NCBI GenBank assembly: GCA_000471925.1
Contig: CP006667.1
Location: 2,790,001-2,854,000 of the forward strand
Length of the DNA: 64,000 nucleotides
Source of the DNA: Ralstonia pickettii DTP0602
Lineage (GTDB): Bacteria; Pseudomonadota; Gammaproteobacteria; Burkholderiales; Burkholderiaceae
Direction of reading: 5' to 3'
Both the position numbers and the translations under genes were made by a program. The notes beneath the pieces are model-generated. The model worked only from the letters and a program-made list of their open reading frames with translations. It was not told the origin of the DNA and did not search any database. Positions 11,168 through 21,186 of this stretch are shown in pieces (positions within the stretch are counted from its first letter, which is position 1; each line of letters opens with the position of its first letter).

Positions 11168-12415
11168 CTAGGCAGCCGCCGCCGCGCCACGGCGCGAGCG
11201 GTTGCCGTTGCCCACGGTCACCGCGGTGAAGATCGACAGCAGCTGGAAGCCGCCGATCATGAAGAAAACCCAGGCCGGCAGGCGCGCGTCCATCAGCGCG
11301 CCGAAGAACAGCGGGCCGCTGGCCAGGCCGATATCGAGCCCGGAATAGACCACGCCATAGACGCGCCCGGTGGCGCCCGCGGGCGCGGCCGCACGCACCA
11401 GCAGGTCGCGCGAGGGTCCTGCGGTACCGGCGCCAAAGCCGATCAGGCCCATCAGCACCGGCACCAGCAGCCCCGGCACCACGTTCAGCCCGACCAGCAC
11501 CGCCAGCAGGCCCGACACGGTGAAGCTGACCGCGATCAGGCGGTCATGGTTGCTGGTGCGGCTGGCGGCAAAGCCGCCGACGATCATGCCGCCGGCGCTG
11601 CACAGCATGTAGATGGTATAGGAGGCAGTGGCCAGCGTGAACGGCATGCCGTACAGGTAGGTCAGCGCGGTAGGCGCAAAGCTCTGGATACCGGCGGCCG
11701 AGAACGTGGTCAGCAGGAAGAAGGCCCAGCACACCCACACCTGCGGCAAGCGCAGAAAGCCCAGCAGGCTGCCGCCGGCGGCCTTGGCCGCGGACCGGCC
11801 CACGGCGCCGTGCACTTCGCGCGGGTCCAGCACATGGCGCAGCACCACCAATACGGCCAGCACGATAAAGGCCACCGCAGAGGCCGCCGCCAGCGCCACG
11901 CGCCAGCTGGCGAGATTGGCGATTGTGACCAGGAACAGCGGCGCCGCGGCCCACCCGAGATTGCCGGAAATGCCGTGCACCGAAAACGCATGGCCCAGCC
12001 GCGGCTGCGACACATGCTTGTTCAGCAGCGTGAAGTCGGCTGGATGGAACACGCCGTTGCCCAGTCCCGCCACCGCCGCGCCGAACAGCAGCGCGGCGTA
12101 GCCCCCGCTGGTCGACAACAGCAATGCCGCGGTGCCCAGGAAGGCCAGGCCGGCGAACAGCACGGGCCGGGCGCCGAAGCGGTCCACGACGAAGCCCGAG
12201 GCCGTCTGCACCACCGCCGACACGGCAAAGAACACCGTCATCAGCAAACCCAGTTCGGCGTAGCTCAGGCCGAATTCCGCCTTGATCCACGGGAACAGCG
12301 GCGCCAGCAGAAGGTGATAGAAGTGCGAGACCCCGTGCGCCAGCCCCACCAGCCCGATCACCTGGGCGTCATGACGAAGGGAATTGCGCGTGGGATCGAG
12401 TGCGGCGGTGGACAT
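11168..12415 (-). CDS. MFS transporter
   Basis: A 415-residue inner-membrane protein with about twelve hydrophobic segments. It has the MFS inter-helix motif FVVDRFGARPVLFAG after the second helix, a weaker copy in the second half, and an opening segment (LAHGVSHFYHLLLAPLFPWIK) like the Fsr fosmidomycin-resistance branch. It therefore exports or imports a small organic molecule of unknown identity. It lies 59 bases upstream of the ThDP enzyme on the same strand, suggesting a role in moving that enzyme's substrate or product. ATG at 12415 starts the conserved part; there is no strong ribosome site, and the frame extends upstream without similarity. Confidence 0.85.
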   Translation of the reverse strand: MSTAALDPTRNSLRHDAQVIGLVGLAHGVSHFYHLLLAPLFPWIKAEFGLSYAELGLLMTVFFAVSAVVQTASGFVVDRFGARPVLFAGLAFLGTAALLLSTSGGYAALLFGAAVAGLGNGVFHPADFTLLNKHVSQPRLGHAFSVHGISGNLGWAAAPLFLVTIANLASWRVALAAASAVAFIVLAVLVVLRHVLDPREVHGAVGRSAAKAAGGSLLGFLRLPQVWVCWAFFLLTTFSAAGIQSFAPTALTYLYGMPFTLATASYTIYMLCSAGGMIVGGFAASRTSNHDRLIAVSFTVSGLLAVLVGLNVVPGLLVPVLMGLIGFGAGTAGPSRDLLVRAAAPAGATGRVYGVVYSGLDIGLASGPLFFGALMDARLPAWVFFMIGGFQLLSIFTAVTVGNGNRSRRGAAAAA

Positions 12416-12471
12416 GGTGCTGGCGGTTGGTGGCTCTGCGGCAGGACAGAAATGCGGGGCGGCGGCACACA

Positions 12472-12496
12472 AAGAAAAACGCGGGCCGAAGCCCGC
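12472..12496 (-). terminator. Rho-independent terminator after the LytTR regulator gene
   Basis: GCGGGC-CGAA-GCCCGC (12481-12496), followed on the minus strand by GTTTTTCTTT. It separates the two-component genes from the MFS gene. Confidence 0.8.
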
Positions 12497-12559
12497 ATCA
12501 TAGAGGAAAACCGCCCTTCGCTGCAGCCAGGTGGCGGCCAAGCCGCCCGGCCGCATCCC

Positions 12560-13387
12560 TTACATCTGCTTGAACAGGTGCGCGTACTGGCGCGCCACCG
12601 GCAGCAGTTCCGGCCGGTCGCGCAGCCGCAGCGACAGCCGGCCCAGCGACTGGTTGACCGCGCTGGCCACGCAACTGATGTTGACCACGGTGCCGCGGTG
12701 GACCTGCCAGAAGCGCTCGGGGTCGAGCTGCTGGGTCAGCTCGCGCAGGCTGGTGCGGATCAGCGCCTCGCCGTTGCTGGAGACCACGTTGACGTACTTG
12801 TCGGTGGCTTCCAGGTAAATGACCTCGTCCACGGGGATGATGCGCACCTCCTGCCCCACCAGCGCCTTGATAAAGCGCAGGTACTGCCGCTGCGGCGCGC
12901 CGGGGGTGGCGTGTTCGAGCGACTCCAGGCGCGCCAGCAACTGCCCGAGGCGGTCGGTATCGAGCGTGTCGCTGCCAGACTCGTCATCGTCGGCCGTATC
13001 GGCGTCGTCGGCATCGGCCTGCAGCCGCTCCTTGAGGCGGTTTACCGTCGCCTCCAGCCGTTCGCGCTGGACCGGCTTGAGTACATAGTCCACCGCCGCG
13101 CGCTCGAAGGCCTCCAGCGCAAACTGGTCATACGCGGTGACAAAGACCACCAGCGGCGGCGTATCGAATTCGATCAGCTCGCGCGCCACGTCCATGCCGC
13201 TCATGCCCGGCATCCGGATATCCAGGAAGCACACGCGCGGCTGGTGCTCGCGCGCGGCGGCCAGCGCCGCCATGCCGTCGTGGACCACGGAAACGATACG
13301 GGCCTCGGGCCACAGCGACTTCAGTTCGGATTCCAGCACGCGCGCCAGCAGCGCTTCGTCGTCGGCAATCAGCAGGGTCGGGGTCAT
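12560..13387 (-). CDS. LytTR-family response regulator
   Basis: A 275-residue response regulator. The receiver domain (about 1-120) has the acidic pair in IADDE, the phosphorylated aspartate in FLDIRMPG and the conserved lysine in VLKPV. A very acidic linker of about 25 residues, rich in Asp, joins it to a C-terminal LytTR DNA-binding domain with the typical DEVIYLEATDKYVNV and HRGTVVN motifs. It is the partner of the histidine kinase encoded 81 bases upstream. Related pairs are AlgZ/AlgR and YehU/YehT. The ATG at 13387 puts the receiver at its usual position; an upstream start would add 13 residues. Confidence 0.93.
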   Translation of the reverse strand: MTPTLLIADDEALLARVLESELKSLWPEARIVSVVHDGMAALAAAREHQPRVCFLDIRMPGMSGMDVARELIEFDTPPLVVFVTAYDQFALEAFERAAVDYVLKPVQRERLEATVNRLKERLQADADDADTADDDESGSDTLDTDRLGQLLARLESLEHATPGAPQRQYLRFIKALVGQEVRIIPVDEVIYLEATDKYVNVVSSNGEALIRTSLRELTQQLDPERFWQVHRGTVVNISCVASAVNQSLGRLSLRLRDRPELLPVARQYAHLFKQM

Positions 13388-13468
13388 GGGGGGCCTGGGG
13401 GCTTGGTCCTGCGCTATCAGCGGCACCGCTCGTGGCGGTGCCTGATGTTCTTGTCAGGGGTGCGGCAG

Positions 13469-14650
13469 TCAGGGCCGCGGCATTGCCGGAGCCGATACCG
13501 GCATGCCCTCCGGCACGGTGGTGGTGGTGACCGTCTGGGTGAGCGTGGGCGCATCGGCCGGCCGCACCAGCGGCAGCGTCAGCCGCACCACCACGCCGCG
13601 CGGCGTGTTCTCTTCCATCTGCATGCTGGCCGCCGCGCCGAAGATCCGCGCCAGCCGCTCGCGCACATGCGTGATGCCAAGGCCCGAGCCCTTGCCCGAG
13701 GCATGACCAAAGCCCACGCCGGTATCCTCGATGATGACCTGCACCGCATCATCCCCGGCCGCGCGCGCCGACAGCCGGATATGGCCGCCGATCATGCAGG
13801 GCTCGATGCCGTGCGTGACCGCGTTCTCCACCAGCGGCTGGATCAGCATGGGCGGGATCTCCACCTGCGCCAGGGCCCGCGGCAGGTCGATGTCGAACGC
13901 GAGCCGCTGGCCGAAGCGCATGGCCTGGATATCGAGGTAGCTGCGCAGCAGCTCGAACTCCTGCCGCAGCGTGCATTGCTCGGCGCGGGTGTGCGCCAGC
14001 GACATGCGCAGGAAGCCGATCAGGCGCTGCAACAGCAGGCGCGCGGTGGGCGGGTCGGTGGCGATCAGGCCATCGAGGTTGGCCAGCGAATTGAACAGGA
14101 AGTGCGGCTCGATCTGCGCCTGCAACGCCATCAGCTGCGCGCGCACCAGTTGCTTTTCCGCTTCCTCGCGCTGCAGCGCGTCGAGCGCGGCCTGGCGCTC
14201 CAGGTAGGCGAGCTTCTCGCGCGACCAGTAGAAGTAGATCATCGAGGCCGAGGCCAGCATGCCCACCACCAGGCACATGCGCAGCATGTCGCCGGTTTCC
14301 GCGATCGACTTGGGCGGCAGTTCCAGCGCCACGCGCGTGGCCCAGCTGCCGATCACCACCCCAGCCGGCACCGCGGCCGCGGCCAGCAGCAGGAAGGGCC
14401 AGCGGCGCGGCCGGTCGTTCCACCAGATCAGCACCCGCGGAATATCGATCAGCAGCCAGATCGACAGGCCGATCAGCTGGCTATAGACAAAGTTGTGCCA
14501 CAGCGTGCCGCCGGTCTGGAAGCCGTAGTTCAGGCTGACGGCGATGACCGTGTTCATGCACAGCACGAACAGCAGGTCGCGGCCGAGGATGGTGAGCCGG
14601 GAGGGGATGGCGGTGGCGACGGAGGAGAGGCAGCGTTCCATGGCGGTCAT
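13469..14650 (-). CDS. Sensor histidine kinase, LytS/YehU type
   Basis: A 393-residue membrane kinase. Four hydrophobic segments lie at about 23-41, 52-72, 84-102 and 123-141, followed by a short coiled coil and the His_kinase domain with QIEPHFLFNSLANL, phospho-acceptor His at about 183. The ATPase part has the N box (QPLVENAVTHGI) and G boxes (EDTGVGFG, GSGLGITHVRERL). The Thr- and Pro-rich tail is extra. It phosphorylates the LytTR regulator encoded just downstream. The signal is unknown; with no large periplasmic domain, it is probably sensed in or at the membrane. Confidence 0.93.
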   Translation of the reverse strand: MTAMERCLSSVATAIPSRLTILGRDLLFVLCMNTVIAVSLNYGFQTGGTLWHNFVYSQLIGLSIWLLIDIPRVLIWWNDRPRRWPFLLLAAAAVPAGVVIGSWATRVALELPPKSIAETGDMLRMCLVVGMLASASMIYFYWSREKLAYLERQAALDALQREEAEKQLVRAQLMALQAQIEPHFLFNSLANLDGLIATDPPTARLLLQRLIGFLRMSLAHTRAEQCTLRQEFELLRSYLDIQAMRFGQRLAFDIDLPRALAQVEIPPMLIQPLVENAVTHGIEPCMIGGHIRLSARAAGDDAVQVIIEDTGVGFGHASGKGSGLGITHVRERLARIFGAAASMQMEENTPRGVVVRLTLPLVRPADAPTLTQTVTTTTVPEGMPVSAPAMPRP

Positions 14651-14716
14651 GTTAGCGTGGACTGGGCTTCACGCAATGCGGGGATATGCTGGGGCAGACA
14701 ACGCATGCGCCACTCA

Positions 14717-15106
14717 TCAGCCCGGCCCCGACGGGCCCGCCTGCGGCGGGCAGCCTGCGCGCCGGCTGGTCAGCGCCCGCCACCATTGGCCTGACAGCAC
14801 GTAGCGCGGGAACGTGATCCATTGCTCGGCCAGGATGCGGCCGGCGATATCGGCCGGGCCCGCGAACGGCTCCGGCGCATTGGCTTCCAGCCGGTGGCCG
14901 CGGCCCTGCAGGGCCATCGACATGCCGATGCAGACCAGCCCCAGCGCCACTGCCGGCAGGCTCAGGCGCAGCAGGCCATAGATGGCCAGCACCGTGCCCG
15001 CCATGAACATCGGCACGGCCACGATATGCAGCAGCAGGTTGCGGGGATGCTGGTGGTTGCGGCCATAGCCGCGCCACTGCCAGCGCAGCAGCGGTTCGTC
15101 GCGCAT
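14717..15106 (-). CDS. DUF962/Mpo1-like membrane protein
   Basis: A 129-residue protein with two or three hydrophobic segments (about 19-65). Histidines in RNHQHPRNLLLHIVAVP and QGRGHRLEANAPEPF match the metal-binding pattern of the Mpo1/YGL010w family, whose yeast member is an iron-dependent dioxygenase that shortens 2-hydroxy fatty acids. The C-terminal tail is Gly/Pro rich. ATG at 15106 has GGAGAG seven bases upstream and was chosen over a longer frame of 52 extra residues. It stands alone, 66 bases before the kinase start. Enzymatic activity in bacteria is inferred only. Confidence 0.75.
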   Translation of the reverse strand: MRDEPLLRWQWRGYGRNHQHPRNLLLHIVAVPMFMAGTVLAIYGLLRLSLPAVALGLVCIGMSMALQGRGHRLEANAPEPFAGPADIAGRILAEQWITFPRYVLSGQWWRALTSRRAGCPPQAGPSGPG

Positions 15107-15376
15107 GATGGTCTCTCTCCCTTGCCCCTCTTTCCTGGCCCTCGCCCGAACCTGGACAGTCCTGGGCAGGCAGCCGCGCGCCTTATTTGTTGCGCTGCGG
15201 TACACGGCGGCGCTCGCTGTGTTGTGGCGAGACGCGGCACGTGCAAGGACTTTACCCCTCACACGGGCGCGAAGAAAGATGCTTGCGACGAACGGCGGGC
15301 ACGGGGCGCGAACGGTACCGTGCCGGGGTAGACGGCAGGCCAGCAGGTGCGCGGCACGCCGCCTGGGCGAAGGGGA

Positions 15377-16321
15377 TCAGGCCGCCAGGGCCTGGCGCTC
15401 CTGCTCCGACAGGGCGCTAGTCACCGTATCGCGCGACAGGTGCGGCGCGAACATGTTGATAAAGGCATGCGCATAGCCGCGCAGGTAGGCGCCACGGCGC
15501 ACCGCCACGCTGGTGGTGTTGGAGGCGAACAGGTGGTCGGCCGAAATCCGCACCAGCCCGGAGTCCTTGCGCTCGTCATAGGCCATCGAGGCGATGATGC
15601 CCACGCCCAGCTCCAGTTCGGCGTAGGTCTTGATCACGTCGGCGTCCAGCGCGGTCAGCACGATCTCGGGCTGCAGCCCCGCTTCGGCAAAGGCGCTGTC
15701 GATCTTGCGGCGGCCGGTGAAGCCGGCGTCATAGGTGATGAGCTGGAAGCCGGCCACGTCTTCCAGCGTCGGTTCGGGCAGGCGCGTGAGCGGGTGGTCG
15801 GGCGAGACCACCAGCACGTGCTGCCAGGTGTAGGCCTCGAACGAGGTCAGCCCGGCCTCGGTCGCCAGCGCCTCGGTGGCGATGCCGATATCGGCCTGGC
15901 CCGTCAGCAGCAGCTCGACGATATGGGTCGGCGATGCCTCCTGCAGGGCCAGCGTCACATGCGGGTATTCGCGGCGGAACGCCTGCACCACGCGCGGCAG
16001 CGCATAGCGCGCCTGCGTGTGGGTAGTGGCCACGGTCAGGCGCCCGGTATGGCGGCCGGCGAACTCGTCGCCGGCCTGGCGCAGGTTCTCGGCCTCCTGC
16101 AGCAGGCGTTCGACGATGCGCACGATCTCGCGCCCGGGCTCGGTGAGGCCGGTCAGGCGCTTGCCGTAGCGCTCGAAAATCTCCACCCCGAGTTCCTCTT
16201 CCAGCTCGCGGATCTGGCGCGATACGCCGGGCTGCGAGGTATAGAGCGCGTTGGCGACTTCGGTCAGGTTGAACTGGCGGCGCACCGCCTCGCGGATCGA
16301 TCGGAGTTGCTGGAAGTTCAT
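15377..16321 (-). CDS. cysB: CysB, LysR-type activator of sulfur assimilation
   Basis: A 314-residue LysR regulator of the CysB/Cbl branch. The N terminus [20 protein letters not shown] with the helix-turn-helix at about 18-45 ([14 protein letters not shown]) is diagnostic, and the effector domain has the sulfate/acetylserine pocket segment [11 protein letters not shown]. It activates sulfate and sulfonate uptake genes when cysteine is scarce. It is the last gene of the cysTWA transcript and overlaps the cysA stop by four bases (ATGA), so it is translationally coupled to the transporter it controls. Cbl or SsuR cannot be ruled out by name, but the gene setting favours CysB. Confidence 0.93.
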   Translation of the reverse strand: MNFQQLRSIREAVRRQFNLTEVANALYTSQPGVSRQIRELEEELGVEIFERYGKRLTGLTEPGREIVRIVERLLQEAENLRQAGDEFAGRHTGRLTVATTHTQARYALPRVVQAFRREYPHVTLALQEASPTHIVELLLTGQADIGIATEALATEAGLTSFEAYTWQHVLVVSPDHPLTRLPEPTLEDVAGFQLITYDAGFTGRRKIDSAFAEAGLQPEIVLTALDADVIKTYAELELGVGIIASMAYDERKDSGLVRISADHLFASNTTSVAVRRGAYLRGYAHAFINMFAPHLSRDTVTSALSEQERQALAA

Positions 16322-17454
16322 GTCGTCGCCTTTTCTTGTTGGGTGGACGTGGTGCCGCTGGTGCCACTGGTGCCATTCCCGCGCGGTTGCGTAAATACGC
16401 GCAGCTGGCGCGGGCGCACCGCGAGCAGCTCGCCTTCACGGAAGCCCGCATGGCGGAAGCGCTCCAGCGGCAGCGCCACTTCGATCACGTCCTGGTTGTC
16501 TTCGCGTTCAAGTTCGAGCTGTGCGACCGGGCCCAGCGTCAGCGCGCGGCGCAGCGTGACGGCGATGCCGTCGGCGCCGGGCGCGTAGCGCTCCAGGTCC
16601 AGGTCATGGGGGCGCACATAGGCGACCGCATCGCCGGCGGTCTCGTGGCCGCTGCCGACCACCGGCAGCACCGCTTCGCCGGTGTGCAGCAGGCCGCCGC
16701 TCTCGCCCACCTCCAGCCGGCCGTGGAACAGGTTCACGTTGCCGAGGAAACCGAACACGAACGGCGTGGCCGGATGGTTGTAGACCGCCTCTGGCGAGCC
16801 GTACTGCTCCACGTGGCCGCGATTCATCAGCACCACCTGGTCGGCCACTTCCAGCGCCTCTTCCTGGTCGTGCGTAACGAACACGCTGGTCACGTGCAGC
16901 TCATCGTGCAGGCGGCGCAGCCAGCGGCGCAGTTCCTTGCGCACCTTGGCGTCGAGCGCGCCGAAGGGCTCGTCGAGCAGCAGCACGCGCGGCTCCACCG
17001 CCAGCGCGCGCGCCAGGGCGATACGCTGGCGCTGGCCACCGGAGAGCTGCGACGGGTAGCGGTCGGCGAGCCAGTCGAGCTGCACCAGCTCCAGCAACGA
17101 GCGCACCTTGTCGCGGATCTGCGCTTCGCTCGGGCGCTCCGCGCGCGGCTTGACGCGCAGGCCGAAGGCCACGTTCTCGAACACGCTCATATGCTTGAAC
17201 AGCGCATAGTGCTGGAACACGAAGCCCACCTGGCGCTGGCGCACATGCTGGTCCGAGGCATCGCGCCCGGCCAGCACGATCTGGCCCGCGTCCGCACGCT
17301 CCAGGCCGGCGATGATGCGCAGCAGCGTGGTCTTGCCGCAGCCGGACGGCCCCAGCAGCGCGGTCAGCTCGCCTTCGTCGAAATCGAGCGAGACGTTGTC
17401 CAGCGCGACAAAGTCGCCAAAGCGCTTCTCTACGTTCTTGACCTGGATGCTCAT
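16318..17454 (-). CDS. cysA: Sulfate/thiosulfate ABC transporter ATP-binding protein
   Basis: A 378-residue ATPase that powers sulfate import through CysT-CysW. It has Walker A (GPSGCGKTT, about 36-44), Q-loop (FVFQHYALF), signature [15 protein letters not shown], Walker B ([11 protein letters not shown]), H-loop (VTHDQEEA) and the C-terminal TOBE-type regulatory domain typical of CysA. The last 20 residues ([13 protein letters not shown]) are low complexity. The start overlaps the cysW stop by four bases and the stop overlaps cysB by four, indicating coupled translation. Confidence 0.97.
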   Translation of the reverse strand: MSIQVKNVEKRFGDFVALDNVSLDFDEGELTALLGPSGCGKTTLLRIIAGLERADAGQIVLAGRDASDQHVRQRQVGFVFQHYALFKHMSVFENVAFGLRVKPRAERPSEAQIRDKVRSLLELVQLDWLADRYPSQLSGGQRQRIALARALAVEPRVLLLDEPFGALDAKVRKELRRWLRRLHDELHVTSVFVTHDQEEALEVADQVVLMNRGHVEQYGSPEAVYNHPATPFVFGFLGNVNLFHGRLEVGESGGLLHTGEAVLPVVGSGHETAGDAVAYVRPHDLDLERYAPGADGIAVTLRRALTLGPVAQLELEREDNQDVIEVALPLERFRHAGFREGELLAVRPRQLRVFTQPRGNGTSGTSGTTSTQQEKATT

Positions 17455-18392
17455 GATGCTGTTCCTTGCACGGAAGCTTGCAGTGTTGCCAGCGGACGCT
17501 CGGGCGCCGCTTCTTCGGTTTCCTTGCGGGCGCGCCACTCCACCAGCGTCTTGATGCCGAGGGTGACCAGTGCCAGCAGGGTCAGCAGCGAGGCCACCGC
17601 AAAGGCTGCCGCAAAGTTGTACTCGTTGTAGAGGATCTCCACGTGCAGCGGCATGGTGTTGGTCAGCCCGCGGATATGGCCCGACACCACCGACACCGCG
17701 CCGAACTCGCCCATCGCCCGCGCATTGCACAGGATCACGCCATACAGCAGGCCCCAGCGGATATTGGGCAGCGTGATATGGCGGAAGGTCTGCCAGCCCG
17801 AGGCGCCCAGCACGATCGCGGCCTCTTCCTCTTCGCTGCCCTGTGCCTGCATCAGCGGGATCAGCTCGCGCGCCACGAAGGGGAACGTCACGAAGATGGT
17901 GGCCAGCACGATGCCCGGCACCGCGAACATGATCTTGATGTCGTGCGCTTCCAGCCACGGACCCAGCCAACCCTGCGCGCCGAACAGTAGCACGTAGACC
18001 AGGCCGGAGATCACCGGCGACACCGAGAACGGCAGGTCGATCAGCGTGATCAGCAGGTTCTTGCCGCGGAAGTCGAACTTGGCGATGGCCCACGCCGCCG
18101 CCACGCCGAACACCACATTGAGCGGCACCGCGATCGCGGCCACGGTCAGCGTGAGCTGGATCGCGGCGAGCGCGTCCGGCTCGATCAGCGCTTCCCAGTA
18201 GGTCTGCACGCCCTTGCGCAAGGCTTCATAGAAGACCGAGGCCAGCGGCACGAACAGGAACAGCGTGAGGAACAGCACTGCCACCGTGATCAGCGTGTAG
18301 CGCACCCATGGCGCTTCGCCGGTGGCGTCGAATCTGTGATGGCCCCTGGCGTTGCCCTGCCCGCCCAGGCGTCCGGAAACTGCGCCCGCCAT
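17451..18392 (-). CDS. cysW: Sulfate ABC transporter permease CysW
   Basis: A 313-residue inner-membrane permease with six hydrophobic segments from about residue 31 and the EAA-type coupling loop [23 protein letters not shown] at about 195-217, which docks to CysA. A 30-residue Gly-rich cytoplasmic N terminus precedes the first helix. It pairs with CysT. The start lies 1 base after the cysT stop, and the stop overlaps cysA by four bases. Confidence 0.96.
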   Translation of the reverse strand: MAGAVSGRLGGQGNARGHHRFDATGEAPWVRYTLITVAVLFLTLFLFVPLASVFYEALRKGVQTYWEALIEPDALAAIQLTLTVAAIAVPLNVVFGVAAAWAIAKFDFRGKNLLITLIDLPFSVSPVISGLVYVLLFGAQGWLGPWLEAHDIKIMFAVPGIVLATIFVTFPFVARELIPLMQAQGSEEEEAAIVLGASGWQTFRHITLPNIRWGLLYGVILCNARAMGEFGAVSVVSGHIRGLTNTMPLHVEILYNEYNFAAAFAVASLLTLLALVTLGIKTLVEWRARKETEEAAPERPLATLQASVQGTAS

Positions 18393-18393
18393 G

Positions 18394-19356
18394 TCAGAAC
18401 TCCTTGCCCGTGGCGGGCGCTTCAGGTGCCAGCGCTGCGCGCAAGCCCGACTGGTGGCGGCGCGTCCAGGCCTGCAGCAGGTTGATCAGCAGCAGCAGCG
18501 CGAACGAGATCACCAGCATCACCACCGCCACCGCGGTGGCGCCAGCATAGTCGTACTGCTCCAGCTTGGAATAGATCATCAGCGGCGCAATCTCGGACAC
18601 CATCGGCATGTTGCCGGAGATAAAGACCACCGACCCATACTCGCCGGTCGCACGTGCGAACGACAGCGCAAACCCGGTCAGCAGCGCCGGCAGGATGGCG
18701 GGCAGGATCACGCGGTGGAAGGTCTGCAGGCGGTTGGCGCCCAGGCTGGCGGCGGCCTCTTCCAGTTCCTGCTCGACATCCTCCAGCACCGGCTGCACCG
18801 TGCGCACCACGAACGGCAGGCCGATAAAGGTCAGCGCCACCACCACGCCCAGCGGCGTGAAGGCGACCTTGATGCCAAGCGGCTCCAGGTAGCGGCCGAT
18901 CCAGCCATTGCCGGCAAACAGCGCCGTCAGCGCGATACCGGCCACCGCGGTGGGCAGCGCGAACGGCAGGTCCACCAGCGCATCGATCAGACGCTTGCCA
19001 GGGAAGCGGTACCGCACCAGTACCCATGCGACCACCAGCCCGAACGCCGTATTGACGATGGCTGCCACCAGCGACGCGCCGAAGCTCAGTTGCAGCGAGG
19101 CCACGACGCGCGGCGCCGTGACCGAGGTCCAGAAGGCGTCCCACGTCATCGTGAACGTCTTCAGGAACGTGGCCGACAGCGGGATCAGGACGATCAACGT
19201 CAGGTAGAACAGCGTAAAGCCGAGCGACAGGCCGAAGCCGGGCAGCACGGTGAAACGCTGCGTGGCCGGGCCGCGGGGTGCGCGGGCTGCGCCGGATTCC
19301 GGCGCGCGGGGGGCGGCTGGCGGCGGCGCGTCCGCCAGGGAAATGGATGGTGGCAT
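18394..19356 (-). CDS. cysT: Sulfate ABC transporter permease CysT (CysU)
   Basis: A 320-residue permease with six membrane segments and the coupling loop [23 protein letters not shown] (about 205-227). The N terminus before the first helix is an Ala/Pro-rich segment of about 35 residues. It forms the sulfate channel with CysW. ATG at 19356 was chosen; the frame extends 27 Arg-rich codons further with no family support. It is the first gene of the cysTWA-cysB run. The binding protein Sbp is encoded 7 kb upstream on the same strand. Confidence 0.95.
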   Translation of the reverse strand: MPPSISLADAPPPAAPRAPESGAARAPRGPATQRFTVLPGFGLSLGFTLFYLTLIVLIPLSATFLKTFTMTWDAFWTSVTAPRVVASLQLSFGASLVAAIVNTAFGLVVAWVLVRYRFPGKRLIDALVDLPFALPTAVAGIALTALFAGNGWIGRYLEPLGIKVAFTPLGVVVALTFIGLPFVVRTVQPVLEDVEQELEEAAASLGANRLQTFHRVILPAILPALLTGFALSFARATGEYGSVVFISGNMPMVSEIAPLMIYSKLEQYDYAGATAVAVVMLVISFALLLLINLLQAWTRRHQSGLRAALAPEAPATGKEF

Positions 19357-19485
19357 GTCGTCTCGTCTGCGAGCGGTGCGCCGCCGGGCCAGGCATGGCC
19401 GGCCCCGGCGGGCCCGTTCCTTATGACGCCGGCGCATATCGCGCCGGCCTACGAGACAGATTCTGCAGAGTCGCCCTTATAAACA

Positions 19486-19527
19486 GAACGAATCTTTCTG
19501 AATTTTCTTAGACGGTTTAGATATAAG
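19486..19527 (-). promoter_or_regulatory. Putative CysB-dependent promoter element of cysT
   Basis: On the minus strand CTTAT (19527-19523), then 29 bases, then ATTCGTTC (19493-19486) followed by TGTTTATAAG. The same pair with the same 29-base spacing stands upstream of sbp (27195-27236). The element is 130 bases from the cysT start and its distal end lies in the last codons of the hydrolase gene. Control by CysB is inferred from the target genes. Confidence 0.55.
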
Positions 19528-20188
19528 GGATGGTTGGGGCGACTTCGACACCCGCTTCCCATGCCGCGCTCGGACCACTTCCGGTGCCCGCCTCACCACC
19601 CTGGCCGATCCGCTGGACCAGCGTATCGAGCAGCGCGAGGCCCTCAGGCCACTCGCCAAGCCCGGAATCGGTATTGATGTGACCCAGCATGCCCGAATCG
19701 ACCAGTTCGCTGCCCCACAGCGTGCCCCAGCTGAAAGCGGTGCGTTGCGGCATCCACGGGTCGTTGCGGCTGGCGACAAGAATCGTCGGGAACGGCAGCC
19801 GGAACGCAGGCAGCAGCGCCGCCACGCCAAATTTGTCCGGATCCGCTGGCGCCACCAGCAGCGCGCCGGCAATCCCAACCGGATCCAGCGCCGCCTGGCG
19901 CAGCGACGCCAGGCAGCCGAAGCTGTGCGCCACCAGCACCGCGCCCCGCGAGGCCACGCGCTGTGCGCGCATCACCCCTTCGGAGACGCGCTCGGCCCAC
20001 AGCGGCAGGCTCGGGCGCGACCAGTCGTGCTGCTCCACGCGCTGCCAGTCCGGGAATTTCTGCTCCCAGCGGCTTTGCCAGTGCCCCGGTCCGCTGCCAT
20101 GCAGCCCTGGCACGGTCAGCACCTGCAGGTGCCGCGGGATCTCCAGTCGCGTGCGCGCCCCGGTCGATGGCGAGAGGGATTGCGTCAT
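19517..20188 (-). CDS. RBBP9/YdeN-family alpha/beta hydrolase
   Basis: A 223-residue small serine hydrolase. It opens with TVPGLHGSGPGHWQSRWE, the family's oxyanion and tryptophan motif, and has the nucleophile elbow VAHSFG with Ser at 89, an Asp in ASRNDPWMP and a His in LGHINTDSGLGEWPEG. The substrate is unknown; the family includes human RBBP9 and Bacillus YdeN. It overlaps the stop of the EAL gene by four bases, so the two are coupled. It sits between the ssu and cys operons without a known sulfur role. Confidence 0.9.
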   Translation of the reverse strand: MTQSLSPSTGARTRLEIPRHLQVLTVPGLHGSGPGHWQSRWEQKFPDWQRVEQHDWSRPSLPLWAERVSEGVMRAQRVASRGAVLVAHSFGCLASLRQAALDPVGIAGALLVAPADPDKFGVAALLPAFRLPFPTILVASRNDPWMPQRTAFSWGTLWGSELVDSGMLGHINTDSGLGEWPEGLALLDTLVQRIGQGGEAGTGSGPSAAWEAGVEVAPTIPYI

Positions 20189-21036
20189 ACCGGCTCCTTG
20201 CTCAGTTCATTGACCGTGGCCGCATGGGTCGCCCGCAGTCCGGCCACGCTCATCGGCGCGCCGGCGAAGGCGCCCTGCCCCAGGCCGATGCCGGCGGCCT
20301 GGAGCCGCTCCACGCTCTCGGCATCCTGGAGCCGCCGCCCGATCAGGGTGACGCCGGCGCTGTTGGCGCTGGCGCGCAGGCCGGACAACTGGCGGTCGGT
20401 CCAGGTGCGGCGCATGTCGAGCTTGAGCCAGTCAGGCAGCGCGTGCGCCATCAATGCGCCCGCTTCTGCCGGATCGGAAGCCTGCAGGCTCACCGCGAAA
20501 CCGTTGCGGCGGTAGTTGCCCACCACGTGCAGCAGCAACGGCAGGTCGTCGTTGGCACTGGCCGGCACCTGGATCACGAAGCGCTCCAGCGGCAGCCCCA
20601 GCGATTGCAGCGCGCGCCGGAAGGCCGCGCCGTGGTCGTCGGCCACCGCGACTAGCAAGCGGTTGTGCACGTTCAGCACCAGTTTTTGCTCGCCGTCGGC
20701 GGCAAAGTAGTTGATCGCATGCAGCAGGCGCGAGAGCCGGTCCAGCGACACCAACGTGTGGTCATCGGCCGCCATCGCAAACAGCTTCCACGCAGCCAGG
20801 CCTACGCCGTCCTGCGCGTAGGTGTGGACCGAACCCTCGTGCGCCACCACGTGACGGTCAGCCAGCGTCACCAGTGGCTCGAACACGCTGGTCAGCGAGC
20901 AGTTGAAGAACTGGCCCTGCACCTGCCCACGCGCGTCGCGCCACAAATGCCGGTCAGCCACGGGCTGGCGCGGCAGCGATTCGAGATAGCGTTGGAGCGC
21001 AGGGACTGCGCCCGTCGGTTCATGCACGCCTGGCAT
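20185..21036 (-). CDS. Degenerate EAL-domain protein
   Basis: A 283-residue protein whose body is an EAL (cyclic-di-GMP phosphodiesterase) fold. The EAL signature reads EGSV (67-70) rather than EALV. The Asn motif is kept (LNVHN, 121-125) and the K-x-D motif is kept (LKLD, 204-207), but the DDFG loop is replaced by QASDPAEAG and the AEGVE catalytic segment by GRRLQ. QG (254-255) remains. Phosphodiesterase activity is therefore unlikely; it may bind cyclic-di-GMP or a protein. It overlaps the downstream hydrolase by four bases. There is no GGDEF or membrane region. Confidence 0.85.
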   Translation of the reverse strand: MPGVHEPTGAVPALQRYLESLPRQPVADRHLWRDARGQVQGQFFNCSLTSVFEPLVTLADRHVVAHEGSVHTYAQDGVGLAAWKLFAMAADDHTLVSLDRLSRLLHAINYFAADGEQKLVLNVHNRLLVAVADDHGAAFRRALQSLGLPLERFVIQVPASANDDLPLLLHVVGNYRRNGFAVSLQASDPAEAGALMAHALPDWLKLDMRRTWTDRQLSGLRASANSAGVTLIGRRLQDAESVERLQAAGIGLGQGAFAGAPMSVAGLRATHAATVNELSKEPV

Positions 21037-21186
21037 GGCGATTCCTTCGGTTGACCGGGCCCCTTGGCCTCAAGGTCTGATTGGTGATGGTGGCGGCTGC
21101 AATGTGCGCCGCCGCATCGCGTCCACCCGCTTGCTCATGATAGGAGTTCAGCGGGCGCGAGCGTATGAAGATTCCTTCATGTCGAT

